DNA of 64,000 nt from contig JADLDB010000086.1 of NCBI GenBank assembly GCA_020846875.1, forward strand, positions 1 to 64,000, written 5' to 3'. The translations under genes were made by a program, and so were the position numbers. Source of the DNA: Myxococcales bacterium. Lineage in GTDB: Bacteria > Myxococcota > Myxococcia > Myxococcales > Myxococcaceae. Below, piece by piece: positions 35,334 through 45,345 of this stretch; position 1 is the stretch's first letter; the number at the start of each line of letters is the position of its first letter. The notes under the pieces are model-generated. The model saw only the letters and a program-made list of their open reading frames with translations, did not search any database and was not told the origin of the DNA.

Positions 35334-38300
35334 TTACGGCACCTGCTGAACACAGTAAACCGGACGCGCGACGCTGCAGACGTTGCCCGAGCCATTTCCA
35401 TTGAAGTAGTCCCCCGCCGCGCTGGTCACCCGCCCCACGAGCGCTGAGCCGGTGCTGGTCATCCAGTTATTGCAGTTATAGCCGGCCGCGGCGACGTTCA
35501 GGTTCGCCGCGCCGGTCCACGCAAGAATGTTGGGATCGTAGGCGCTGGCAGGGTTCACGTAGCCGCCGGTGGACAACTGCCAGATCCCGGACTCCAGCGT
35601 GCCCGCCTTGAGCTGCGCGTCGGTCCCGACGAGGGCCCCGTCGGGACGGTAGTAGGTGCCGGCGACGATCCGGCTGCCCGCTGATTCGGTGGAGGTCGCG
35701 ACCAGCGCGACGTAGGTCGCCGACGCTGCGGCCGCCGGGCTCGAAGGCTTGTTCACGTTGCAGTAGACGTCCATGGCCACGCGCCCCCCTGTGAAGGTCG
35801 AAGGGGGCGCCAGGTAGATGAACCGCGCCCCGCTCGGGGGTGCAGGCGGTGTCAGCACATTGGTCCGCGACTTCTGCAAGCAGGAGATGCGTGTACCCGA
35901 ATTGTTGCAGGTGTGTCCGCCGGTCCCCTCCGTCCATAATCCAGGACCGCCCGCGGTGCGCCCGCGCTCAAGCCCAGTGGCGTCGTTCACGGTCCACCCC
36001 ACGCAGTCCTGGCCCGGCCGATGCGTCCCGTTCTTCGCGGTGCCGGTCCAGGTCGACGCCGTGACGGCGGGAATGCGCCTGCCTCGCTCATCGAGATCGA
36101 GCTGTGTCAAAACGGCTCCGCCCGTCAGGGCCCCGCGGCTGACCGCGAAGATGGTGCCGTCGAGTCGCCGGTAGCCACCGACCGCCGTCAGTCTGGACAC
36201 CGCCGAGCTGGCCGACGTCGAGATCCACGCCACGAAGTCGTTGTTTCCCGACGTATTGATGCCCGCCGCTGTCGCCAGGGAGTTGCAGATCGCGTCGTAC
36301 GAGGCGACGCCGAAGGGGGTGAAGGCGCCCAGGTTCGCAGCCACGGTGGACGAGGAGGTGAAGGCCAGATTGTAGCTGGCGTTGCTTCCGAGCGTGGCCG
36401 TCACCGTCATGGACCCGAGCATGCTGACAGGGCAGTCGTCTCCATTGCCCGTAGGGCTGCACGTGGCAGGCGACGCCCAGTTCATGAAGTGCGAGTTCGT
36501 GCCATTGGCTGTCCGCGCCTGCACCGTCGTGGCGATCGCGTTGTCATAGAGGGCCGAGCAAGTCGACCCGCATCTGATGTTGCCATCGAGGGTAGAGAGC
36601 ATCCCTGTTCCGGTGCCGGCCTTCGTCACGGTCAGCCGCCACTGGCCCTTGCCCGTCACGCCCAGGGACACGGCGCTTCCGAGCGCCTCAGAGACGCTCA
36701 GCGTCGTCGACTTGACACCGGGGGTCCCCGGAGCAAAGGCGACGCGCAGGCTACAAGTCTGAACAGACGTCAGCGTCTGCCCGGTGCACGTGTCCATCAA
36801 CACCGTGTAGTTGGCCGGATCCGGGTTGTTGATCGCCATCACGCCGGTGGTCACGTCGCCTGAGTTCGAGAGGGTCCAGACGATCGCCCCTGAAGTTGTT
36901 GCGACCTCCTGGCCTCCGAAGTCGTTTGTGCTCAACGTGCTGGCCAGCTTCGCGGGGTTCTGCACGTTGACGGTCAGGTTCAGAAACGGAGACCCACCGG
37001 GGCTGGCCGACGCGGTGAGCGTAGCAGTCTTGACGCCGTTGCCTGCTGAAGTGGTTGAGGTGAAGCGCACCGAAGTCGTGCACGATTGACCCGATGCGAG
37101 TAACTGCCCAGCGGTGCACGAAGACGAGCTGGAGGTCAACTGGAACATCGAAGCGTTGGTACCGGACAGGCTGAGGCTCAAGGGCCCTGCGGTCTGCTGG
37201 CCCGTGTTGGTCACCACAAAGGTCATCGTGCGCGTGCCGTTGAGCAACACGTCGCCGTAGTCCACCGAACTCCCCGCTTGGGGCACCAGGGTGAGGTTCG
37301 CCGGGGTGATGGCACTGCCCGTGAGAGTGGCCGTCGCGCTGCCACCGGGCGTCGCCGAGACCACCAACGCCCCTGAGTGTGTCCCGCCCGACGGAGGCGA
37401 AAACAGCACCGAAACGGTGCACGTATCGCTGGGCGCCAGGATCGCGGAGCAGGCGCTCGACCTGATGCTGAAGGCCGCACCCGAGATGGCGGCGTTCGGT
37501 GTACCGCTGGAGACGTCGCCGTCGTTGGTGACGACGAAGTCCTGGCTCGTTCCCGCCGAGCCAACCACCGCCTGCGGCCACGTCGACATGGTGGGTGAGA
37601 CGGTCAGGGTTGCCGGACGTAGACCCGTTCCCGACAGCTGCGCCTGCACGGTGCCGCCCGCGGTCGCGGTCACCTGGAGGAACGCCGCCAGGGCGTTCCT
37701 CGCCTGCGGAAGGAAAGAGATCCGCAGGGTGCACGCGTTACCAGCGGCCAAGCTATTGCCTGTGCACATGTCGTTGCTCAAGGTGAAGCTGCTGGCCGAC
37801 GCACCTACGACGCTCGCCGTGAGCGTCGACGTCGACACACCGCCGGTGTTGGTGACGACGAAGTCCTGGCTGCCGCCCGGCTGACCGATCACCACGCGGC
37901 CGAAGTCATTCGCAGTGGGGTTGATGGACAGCGTGCCCGGCGGCACGCCCGTACCGCTGAGCGATGCCGTCGACATGCCTCCGGGGCTGGCGCTCGCCGT
38001 TAGCGTCGCCATGCGCGCCCCCAGCATGGCCGGGGCGAAGCGAACCGTGACCGAACATCCGGGCCCTGGGGAGACCACGCCCCCGCACGTGTTGGACTCC
38101 ACGGTAAACTCGGACGATCCTGTGGAGAAGCTGGGCATGCCCGTGGAGACGCCGCCCGTGTTCGTCACGCCGAACACCGCGGTGCCGGACCCGTTGGTCG
38201 CTACGTTGCCGAAGTTCTGCGTCATCGGAGACAGCGCCAGTTGAGCGGCGGCCAAGCCATTGCCCGCCAGGTTGACGTCCACCGACACCAGCCCGCTGCC

Positions 38301-39512
38301 TGAAACCGACAAGGTCCCCGTGCGAGGACCGGCCGCGGTCGCGCGGAACTGGAGCGTCACCGCGCAGGGGTTGCCAGCCGCGACCATCTGACCACTGCAG
38401 GTGTCTGCCGACTTGAAGAAGTCGGCTCCGTTTACGGTGGTAGTAAGGCTGGCCGTCGTCGCTCCACCGGTGTTGGTGAACGTGAAGGTGACGGACGCAC
38501 CGGTGCTGCCGACCACCCCATCACCGAAGGCGCCCACGCTGGGCATGACGGAGAGACTCGCGGGTGCCTGCCCGATGCCCGACAGCGTGGCTGCCGCTGT
38601 GCCGCCGGGGCTGGCCGAGACTTCAAGCGTACCCGCCTTCGTGCCCGCGCTCGTCGGTTCGAAGATCGCCGTCACCCTGCACGTACCCATCGGCGGAAGC
38701 GAAGCAGTGCAGGTGTGAGAATCGATGGTGAACGCGTAGCCGTCGGGCCCGGAGATGCTCGGGATCCCCGGTACGCCGGAGGCCGTGCCACCGGAGTTCC
38801 GCACGGTGAAGTCCTGCGAGGTCGAACTGCCACCGATGTTGATCGTCCCGAAGTCGTGCCCAGTCGGCGTGATGGTGAGGGCGGCATCGGACACGCCCGT
38901 GCCCGTCAGCGCCGCCGAGATCATGCCGCCGGGCGTGCCGGAGACGTCGAAGCTCGCGAACGCCGCGCCGGCCGCTGACGGATTGAAGATGACCGACGCC
39001 CGGCATGTGCCCATGGAGGACAAGGCGCCCGTACACGTACCAACATCGAGCCGAAACGAAGCCCGATCCGTGCCGGACAAGGAGACCACCACCGGACCAC
39101 TGGTGAGGGGCCCAGAGTTGGTCACGGTGAAGGTGGCGGCCACGCTGTTCGTGGCGACCGTCACATCCCCGAAGTCGTGGGTCGAGCGATCGAGCGTCAG
39201 CGCGGTGGTGCCGGCGTCCCCCATCCCTCCGTCATCGGCTGATCCCCCGCCGCCCGTCCCACCACCCACGCCACCATCGTCACCACCGCCGCCGGTGCCT
39301 CCGCCCACGCCGCCGTCATCGCCACCTCCACCTCCCGTTCCCCCGCCGGTGCCCCCACCCGTCCCATCGGGCCGCGCGCACACGCCTTCGGCGCCGCACA
39401 CCTGCCCCGACGGACAATTCGAGTCCGACGTGCACGGCGCTCCCGTCAACTGCGGGAAACACCCGACGACGAACAGCGACGACACGACGACTGCCGACAG
39501 TCTCTTGCTCAT
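35334..39512 (-). CDS. Giant lipoprotein: eight anchor-D repeats plus two endostatin/DUF1554-like domains
   Basis: A 1392-residue protein with signal MSKRLSAVVVSSLFVVGC, a Cys motif (CTSDSNCPSGQVCGAEGVC), and a Gly/Asp linker. Then eight choice-of-anchor-D repeats of about 105 residues (THDFGDV, GHDFGTI, VGAFGDG, TQNFGNV, ANDFGRV, MSTWPQA, SVDYGDV, TNDFGGQ). A bacterial-repeat-like beta domain (~975-1060; CGSTC) follows. The end holds two related domains (~1080-1225 and ~1235-1390) with Trp/Cys signatures (FVAWISTS, DCVGWT, ...ISCLQ; and YVALVATS, NCNNWMT, PVYCVQ) like DUF1554/endostatin-type C-lectin folds. Probably a long surface adhesin. Its neighbour is the collagen-like gene. Confidence 0.82.
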   Translation of the reverse strand: MSKRLSAVVVSSLFVVGCFPQLTGAPCTSDSNCPSGQVCGAEGVCARPDGTGGGTGGGTGGGGGDDGGVGGGTGGGGDDGGVGGGTGGGGSADDGGMGDAGTTALTLDRSTHDFGDVTVATNSVAATFTVTNSGPLTSGPVVVSLSGTDRASFRLDVGTCTGALSSMGTCRASVIFNPSAAGAAFASFDVSGTPGGMISAALTGTGVSDAALTITPTGHDFGTINIGGSSTSQDFTVRNSGGTASGVPGIPSISGPDGYAFTIDSHTCTASLPPMGTCRVTAIFEPTSAGTKAGTLEVSASPGGTAAATLSGIGQAPASLSVMPSVGAFGDGVVGSTGASVTFTFTNTGGATTASLTTTVNGADFFKSADTCSGQMVAAGNPCAVTLQFRATAAGPRTGTLSVSGSGLVSVDVNLAGNGLAAAQLALSPMTQNFGNVATNGSGTAVFGVTNTGGVSTGMPSFSTGSSEFTVESNTCGGVVSPGPGCSVTVRFAPAMLGARMATLTASASPGGMSTASLSGTGVPPGTLSINPTANDFGRVVIGQPGGSQDFVVTNTGGVSTSTLTASVVGASASSFTLSNDMCTGNSLAAGNACTLRISFLPQARNALAAFLQVTATAGGTVQAQLSGTGLRPATLTVSPTMSTWPQAVVGSAGTSQDFVVTNDGDVSSGTPNAAISGAAFSIRSSACSAILAPSDTCTVSVLFSPPSGGTHSGALVVSATPGGSATATLTGSAITPANLTLVPQAGSSVDYGDVLLNGTRTMTFVVTNTGQQTAGPLSLSLSGTNASMFQLTSSSSSCTAGQLLASGQSCTTSVRFTSTTSAGNGVKTATLTASASPGGSPFLNLTVNVQNPAKLASTLSTNDFGGQEVATTSGAIVWTLSNSGDVTTGVMAINNPDPANYTVLMDTCTGQTLTSVQTCSLRVAFAPGTPGVKSTTLSVSEALGSAVSLGVTGKGQWRLTVTKAGTGTGMLSTLDGNIRCGSTCSALYDNAIATTVQARTANGTNSHFMNWASPATCSPTGNGDDCPVSMLGSMTVTATLGSNASYNLAFTSSSTVAANLGAFTPFGVASYDAICNSLATAAGINTSGNNDFVAWISTSASSAVSRLTAVGGYRRLDGTIFAVSRGALTGGAVLTQLDLDERGRRIPAVTASTWTGTAKNGTHRPGQDCVGWTVNDATGLERGRTAGGPGLWTEGTGGHTCNNSGTRISCLQKSRTNVLTPPAPPSGARFIYLAPPSTFTGGRVAMDVYCNVNKPSSPAAAASATYVALVATSTESAGSRIVAGTYYRPDGALVGTDAQLKAGTLESGIWQLSTGGYVNPASAYDPNILAWTGAANLNVAAAGYNCNNWMTSTGSALVGRVTSAAGDYFNGNGSGNVCSVARPVYCVQQVP

Positions 39513-39548
39513 GGTGTGGTTCCCGAGGCTCGGCCCGAAGAGGATGCG

Positions 39549-40520
39549 CTACTCGACGAAAAAGAGAATGGCCGCGCTGACCGCCGCGGCCGCGGCCACG
39601 CCCCACGCGACGTTCGCGCCCGTGGCCAGGCCCTGGGCCTTGTCATGGAGCGCCTGCGCTTCAGCCTGTGTGTGCTCGCTGCCCCGCAGCTCGGCAGACG
39701 CCCCGTTGGCCGCCACCCCCATGCCCACCGCGGCACCCGCGCTGGCCACCGCCACCCCACCCGCCACCCACGTCCACACCCGGCCCTTCTTCTTCGCGGG
39801 CTCCGGCTGGGTGAGGATCGGCGTGTCCTTCGGCGCTGGCGTCAGCGACGCCGTCTTCGGCTCTTCCTTCTTCGGCGCGTCCACCACCAGCGGCGGCGGC
39901 GGGGGCGGCGCCTCCTTCACCGCAGGCCGCAGGTTGATGGTCATCTCGGTGGAGCGCGTGGTGTTCATCACGAAGGAGCGCTCCACCGGCTCGAAGCCGT
40001 CCGCCTTCACGGTGAGCGTGTGGTTGCCCGCGGTCAGCTCGACCGACGCCGGCGACGTGCCCAGCTCCTTGCCGTCCACGGAGATGTGGGCGTTCGGTGG
40101 ATCGGCGAACACCAAGAGCTGCTGCACCCCCCGCTCCTTGAGCCGCCGTTCGAGGTTGGCGATCGCATCGGTGACCGTGTCCCGGTCCTTCGCGTCGGGC
40201 ATGAGCCGCAGGTAGTCGCGGTACGCGCGCAGCGCCTTGGGCGTCTCGTTGAGCTGCTCGTAGCACTTGCCGATGTTGAAGTAGATGACCGGGTGCGGCC
40301 GCACCGCGTAGGCCTCTTCGAACTTCTCGATCGCCTCGGCGTAGCGGGCCTGCTTGTAGAGCGCCTGCGCCCGCTGAAAGAGGTCCTTCGCCTTCTTCAC
40401 GTCGCCGCCTTCCTCGGCCTTGGGCGCAGGGGCCGCCTTGGTGGCCTTGGGCGGCGCCTTGGCCTTGGGAGCCGCCGGGGCGGCGAGCAACAGCGAGACG
40501 AGCAGCGCGGCAGTGGTCAT
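39549..40520 (-). CDS. TPR-PEGA protein with C-terminal membrane segments
   Basis: A 323-residue protein with a short signal-like N-terminus (MTTAALLVSLLLAAPAA), a Lys/Ala linker, two TPR-like helix pairs (~45-115), a PEGA domain (~130-200: VFADPPNAHISVDGKELGTSP), a Pro/Lys linker and two hydrophobic helices (~250-270, ~305-322). PEGA domains are periplasmic carbohydrate/peptidoglycan-type modules common in myxobacterial kinases. It lies 23 bases after the FHA-kinase-PEGA gene, so the two share an operon and a domain. Confidence 0.85.
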   Translation of the reverse strand: MTTAALLVSLLLAAPAAPKAKAPPKATKAAPAPKAEEGGDVKKAKDLFQRAQALYKQARYAEAIEKFEEAYAVRPHPVIYFNIGKCYEQLNETPKALRAYRDYLRLMPDAKDRDTVTDAIANLERRLKERGVQQLLVFADPPNAHISVDGKELGTSPASVELTAGNHTLTVKADGFEPVERSFVMNTTRSTEMTINLRPAVKEAPPPPPPLVVDAPKKEEPKTASLTPAPKDTPILTQPEPAKKKGRVWTWVAGGVAVASAGAAVGMGVAANGASAELRGSEHTQAEAQALHDKAQGLATGANVAWGVAAAAAVSAAILFFVE

Positions 40521-40543
40521 GGAGTGGTTTCCCTTGAAGAGGC

Positions 40544-42634
40544 CTAGAAGGGACTGTCCTTCAAGTCCTCTTCCTGCGTGTACGGATCTTCGGCCAGGCC
40601 GGGCGTGGGGGGCTTCTTCGGGCCGGGGCCGGCCTTCTTTTCCTTCTCGAGCTCGATGGCGATGGTCTGCGCAGACTCGAAGCGCACCTTCTGGGTGAGC
40701 GACTTGTAGCCCCTGGCGGAGAAGGTCAGCGCTACGACGGAGGACGGGGCGCGCTCCAGCTTGAAGGGCGTGGTGCCGACCAGCACGTCGCCCTCGTACA
40801 CCTCCACCTTCTCGGGCACGGAAGAGAAGGTGAGCGCGATCTTCGCGGCCGCGGGGACAGGCGGCGGATCGGCGGGCTTCGGCTCCACCTTCGGCGGCGG
40901 ATCGACCTTCGGCGGCGCCACGACTACCGGCGGCGCCGGGGCGGGCTCGGGCTTGATGGCGACGTACGCGGCGCCCACGCCGGCCAGCACCAGCACCGCG
41001 CCACCGAGAATGAAGGGTAAGGGCGAGCGCTTCGGAGCCACCAGGTCGCCGGGCACGCCGGGCACCTGCCCCGCGCTGGAGGAGACGACGCTCCTGTGAC
41101 CTCCCGACACGCGCACCGCGACACCGGACCGGTTCTGCGGCTGAGTCTGCGCGGCGGCGAAGGAGCCGGACGCGCGGCGCAGGTTGGGATCGTTCGTCTT
41201 GATCCGCGCCAGCAACGTGTCGAGCGTCTGCACCACCAGGTCCATCGTCTGCGGGCGGCCCTCGGGCTCCTTCTGCAGCATCTGGAAGACGAGCCCCTCG
41301 AGGTCAGCCGGCACGTCGGTCAGCGGCCCGGGCTGGAAGGGTGGCGGGGCCTCGGTGACGTGCTTCACCATCAGCATCGACGGCGTCTCGGCGGTGAAGG
41401 TGGGCCGGCCGGTGACGAGCTCGTAGACGATCAGCCCCAGCGAGTAGATGTCGCTGCGCGCGTCCACGGGGATCGCCTTGGCCTGCTCCGGGGACATGTA
41501 CTGGGGCGTGCCCACCACCATGCCCACCGCGGTGTGGCCGCCCTGCCCCTGCCCGTGGGACACCTTGGCCACGCCGAAGTCCAGCACCTTGACGAAGTCG
41601 GCCTGACCGGGCCGCTGCAGCAGCATCACGTTCTCGGGCTTCAGGTCCCGGTGGACGATGCTCTGGTGATGGGCCGCGGCCAGCGCGCGGGCCACCTGCA
41701 GCGAGATGGACACGGCCCGCTCGGGGGCCAGGGCGCCCTCCCGGTGGATGAGCGAGGCCAGGGTCATCCCGTCCAGGTACTCCATGACGAAGTAGAAGCG
41801 CCCGTCGACGGTGCGGCCGAAGTCGGAGATGTCGACGATGTTCTGCTGCCCGATGCGGCTGGCGGCGATCGCCTCGCGCTTGAAGCGGGCGACGAACTCC
41901 GGGTCGCGCGAGAGCTCGGGCAGCATCACCTTGAGCGCCATCGACTTGCCCAGCTCGACATGCTCGGCGCGGTACACCTCGCCCATGCCACCGGCGGCCA
42001 GCTTGGCCACCACGTGGTAGCGGCCGTCGATCACCGTGCCCGGCGGCAGCACGCTGCTCATCACCGTGGCCTCGACGGGCGGCTCCAGGCCATCGTCGTG
42101 GACGTAGCCGGCCAGGGGATCGAGGCCCGGCTGGCGGAAGGGCGTGGGCCGCTTGGCGGTGCTGTCCAGCGCGCCTTCGGGGGCCGGCCCGCGCGGCGAG
42201 GTGGCGTTGCGGACGGCGCCGGACTGTCCCACGCCGCTGGTACGCGCCGCCGCGTTGGGGCCGGTCGCCCGAACGCTCCCCGAGGCGCCGGTGCGGATGG
42301 GCGTGGGCGTGGCCATGGTGCCGGAAGGCCCGCTTCGGCCCCGCTGGCGCACCACCAACTCCAGCCGCCCCAGCCGCAGGAAACACCCGGCCGGCACCTG
42401 GGCCTTCTCGGTCGCCTCGCCGTTGACCCACACCTGCCTCGCGCCGGTCAGATCCCGCACCCACGGCTGCCCGCGCCCGTCCAGCATCACCTCTGCGTGG
42501 CGGGGCTGCACCACCGACGCATCGAAGCGCAGGTGACAGTCCTCTCCCGAGCCCACATAGAAGTGGTTTCCAGGGAAAGCGTGCGATTGACCCTTTCCTG
42601 GGCCGTCGCTGACGACGAACTCGAAGTCCCCCAT
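40544..42634 (-). CDS. FHA-Ser/Thr kinase-TM-PEGA protein
   Basis: A 696-residue protein. An FHA domain at 1-95 (YVGSGEDCHLRFD, RHAEV) would bind phospho-Thr; a linker follows. The Hanks kinase has GGMGEVY (215-221), Lys235, HRDLKPEN (328-335), DFG (352-354) and GTPQYMSPEQ, all intact. A membrane helix lies near 540-560, then a Pro/Lys linker and a C-terminal PEGA domain (~598-662) outside the membrane. It could sense the envelope and phosphorylate cytoplasmic partners, with FHA binding phosphorylated sites. It precedes the TPR-PEGA gene. Confidence 0.92.
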   Translation of the reverse strand: MGDFEFVVSDGPGKGQSHAFPGNHFYVGSGEDCHLRFDASVVQPRHAEVMLDGRGQPWVRDLTGARQVWVNGEATEKAQVPAGCFLRLGRLELVVRQRGRSGPSGTMATPTPIRTGASGSVRATGPNAAARTSGVGQSGAVRNATSPRGPAPEGALDSTAKRPTPFRQPGLDPLAGYVHDDGLEPPVEATVMSSVLPPGTVIDGRYHVVAKLAAGGMGEVYRAEHVELGKSMALKVMLPELSRDPEFVARFKREAIAASRIGQQNIVDISDFGRTVDGRFYFVMEYLDGMTLASLIHREGALAPERAVSISLQVARALAAAHHQSIVHRDLKPENVMLLQRPGQADFVKVLDFGVAKVSHGQGQGGHTAVGMVVGTPQYMSPEQAKAIPVDARSDIYSLGLIVYELVTGRPTFTAETPSMLMVKHVTEAPPPFQPGPLTDVPADLEGLVFQMLQKEPEGRPQTMDLVVQTLDTLLARIKTNDPNLRRASGSFAAAQTQPQNRSGVAVRVSGGHRSVVSSSAGQVPGVPGDLVAPKRSPLPFILGGAVLVLAGVGAAYVAIKPEPAPAPPVVVAPPKVDPPPKVEPKPADPPPVPAAAKIALTFSSVPEKVEVYEGDVLVGTTPFKLERAPSSVVALTFSARGYKSLTQKVRFESAQTIAIELEKEKKAGPGPKKPPTPGLAEDPYTQEEDLKDSPF

Positions 42635-42660
42635 ATGCGGTACGGAACCCTACCATCGAC

Positions 42661-42836
42661 GGCAGATGGCTGGAATGGACGCGGCCCCTGCACGCGCAGA
42701 TGGCTCCCGGGCCCATCGACGTGGTGCTGAGCGGACCGGCCAGCCAGGCCCAGCTGGACGAGAACTTCCAGGCGCTGCGCTGTCCGCCGAGGAGGACGCC
42801 TGGATGCGCCGCTTCGGGCAGGCGGTGCACGGCTGA
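42661..42836 (+). pseudogene. C-terminal remnant of an aldo/keto reductase
   Basis: Two frames together give the typical end of aldo/keto reductases: one reads PIDVVLSGPASQAQLDENFQ and then is lost near 42780, the other continues LSAEEDAWMRRFGQAVHG and stops at 42834-42836. A one- or two-base change (a deletion near GCGCTG-CGCTGTCC) explains the break. No start codon or N-terminal part is present. The rest of the 243-base gap (42635-42660 and 42837-42877) shows nothing clear. Confidence 0.6.
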
Positions 42837-42877
42837 GTCTGCTCCCCACGCGCGCACAGCAGCGCTATGACCTCCCC

Positions 42878-43441
42878 ATGAGCGCCGATCTGCAGGTGAA
42901 GGGCTTCGCGTGGCTCAACCTGCTGGCCTACGTGAAGGAGCGCCACGGCGAGGGCACCGCGCTGGAGCTCAAGCACGCCTTCCCTCAGCACGCGCAGTAC
43001 TTCGACGCCGCGCACGTACTGCCGATCGGCTGGGTGCCGGGCTCGCTGCACCTGGGCGCCATTCACTGGCTGGTCGATCACCGCCACCACCACAAGCTGG
43101 AGGGCGCGCAGGAGGTCGGTCACGATCTCGCCAGCCGCAACGTGTCCACCACCTTCAAGAGCTTCGATCGCCTGGAGGATCTGAAGACGGCGCTGGTCTC
43201 CACCGAGCGCGCCTTCAGCCAGTTCTACTCGCGCGGGAAGATGCGCTTCGAGCTGAAGGACGAGCGGCTGGTGGCCCACCTCACCGAGTTCCCCTACGCC
43301 ACCGCCATCGCCGGCCACTGCCTGGGCGCGGGGCTGGTGGCGTTCCTCAGGGCTGGCCACGTCGAGGCGACGTTGATGTCGGTCACCGTGGGCGAGCAGT
43401 CCATCACCTACGAGGTGAAGGTGAAGCTGCCCCAGGCCTGA
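42878..43441 (+). CDS. DUF2378 (TIGR02265)-like myxobacterial protein
   Basis: A 187-residue cytosolic protein. The order of features (FAWLNLLAYVKERHGEGTAL, the middle HWLVDHRHHH and the C-terminal CLGAGLVAFLRAGHVEATL strand-helix) is reminiscent of the DUF2378 family restricted to myxobacteria, whose fold is related to heme NO-binding/4-vinyl-reductase domains. The family call is by eye. It begins just after the reductase remnant and converges on the DUF58 gene, 3 bases apart. Confidence 0.5.
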   Translation: MSADLQVKGFAWLNLLAYVKERHGEGTALELKHAFPQHAQYFDAAHVLPIGWVPGSLHLGAIHWLVDHRHHHKLEGAQEVGHDLASRNVSTTFKSFDRLEDLKTALVSTERAFSQFYSRGKMRFELKDERLVAHLTEFPYATAIAGHCLGAGLVAFLRAGHVEATLMSVTVGEQSITYEVKVKLPQA

Positions 43442-43444
43442 TCG

Positions 43445-44326
43445 TCACGCGGCCATGCGGCGCGCGCGCAGCCGGAAGAACTTCTGCAGGGCCATGGCGT
43501 AGTCGCCGTCGGCCTTCAGCTCCACCGAGTCGAGCTGCAGCTTCTTGAACAGCCGGTTCCGCTCCTCGCGCCGGGCGGCCATGAAGCGGCTGTAGCGCCC
43601 GCGGATGCGCGGATCGGAGGTGTCCACCGTGAAGCGCTCGCCCGTCTCCGGATCCTCCACGTCGACGATCCCCAGGGCAGGGAACTTCTCTTCGAACGGA
43701 TCGATCACCACCACCGGCACCAGGTCGTGCTTGCGGGCGACGATCCGCAGGGGCTTCTCGAAGTCCTTCACCAGGAAGTCCGAGATGAGGAAGGTGACCG
43801 TCTTCCGCTTGGCCACGTGCGAGAGGTAGGTGAGCCCCGCGTCGAGGCTGGTCCCCTGCCCCACCGGCGTCGTGGTGAGGATGTCGGTGATGAGGCGCAG
43901 CACGTGCGAGCGCCCCTTGCGCGGGGGCACCGCCTTCTCCACCCGATCGGAGAAGAGGATCAGCCCCACCCGATCGTTGTTGGCGATCGCAGAGAAGGCG
44001 ATCTGCGCGGCGACCTCGGCGGCGATCTCAGCCTTGCTGCGCTCCTTGCTGCCGAACAGCCCCGAGGCGGACACGTCCACCAGCAGCACCACGGTCAGCT
44101 CGCGCTCTTCCGTGAAGACCTTCACGTAGGCGTCGTTCATCCGCGCCGTCACGTTCCAGTCGATGGTGCGCACCTCGTCGCCGGGGTGGTACTGCCGCAC
44201 CTCGGAGAAGGCCATGCCGCGGCCCTTGAAGACCGAGTGGTACTGGCCGGACAGCACCGTGGACACCACCTTGCGGGTGGCGATCTCCAGCTTGCGGATC
44301 CGCTTGATCAGCTCTCGGGGCAACAC
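43445..44326 (-). CDS. DUF58 domain protein (vWA-like)
   Basis: A 293-residue protein typical of DUF58: the basic N-terminal region (LIKRIRKLEIATRKVV), the conserved FSEVRQYHPGDEVRTIDWNVTAR, and then a vWA-like core with LLVDVSASG (metal-ion-dependent adhesion site-like DxSxS). DUF58 and MoxR ATPases form partnered systems in many bacteria, thought to insert metals or remodel proteins. It is the last gene in a TPR-MoxR-DUF58 run; the vWA/BatA membrane genes that often accompany the pair are not present here. Confidence 0.88.
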   Translation of the reverse strand: MLPRELIKRIRKLEIATRKVVSTVLSGQYHSVFKGRGMAFSEVRQYHPGDEVRTIDWNVTARMNDAYVKVFTEERELTVVLLVDVSASGLFGSKERSKAEIAAEVAAQIAFSAIANNDRVGLILFSDRVEKAVPPRKGRSHVLRLITDILTTTPVGQGTSLDAGLTYLSHVAKRKTVTFLISDFLVKDFEKPLRIVARKHDLVPVVVIDPFEEKFPALGIVDVEDPETGERFTVDTSDPRIRGRYSRFMAARREERNRLFKKLQLDSVELKADGDYAMALQKFFRLRARRMAA

Positions 44327-44345
44327 GGCGAAAAGGCGGCCTCCC

Positions 44346-45335
<990 letters not shown>

Positions 45336-45345
45336 GGCGTGAGTG

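Noticed and set aside
39230-39420. Gly/Asp-rich low-complexity stretch as a CRISPR or tandem RNA repeat
   Set aside because: It codes in frame for the Gly/Asp linker of the large lipoprotein, typical of myxobacterial surface proteins.
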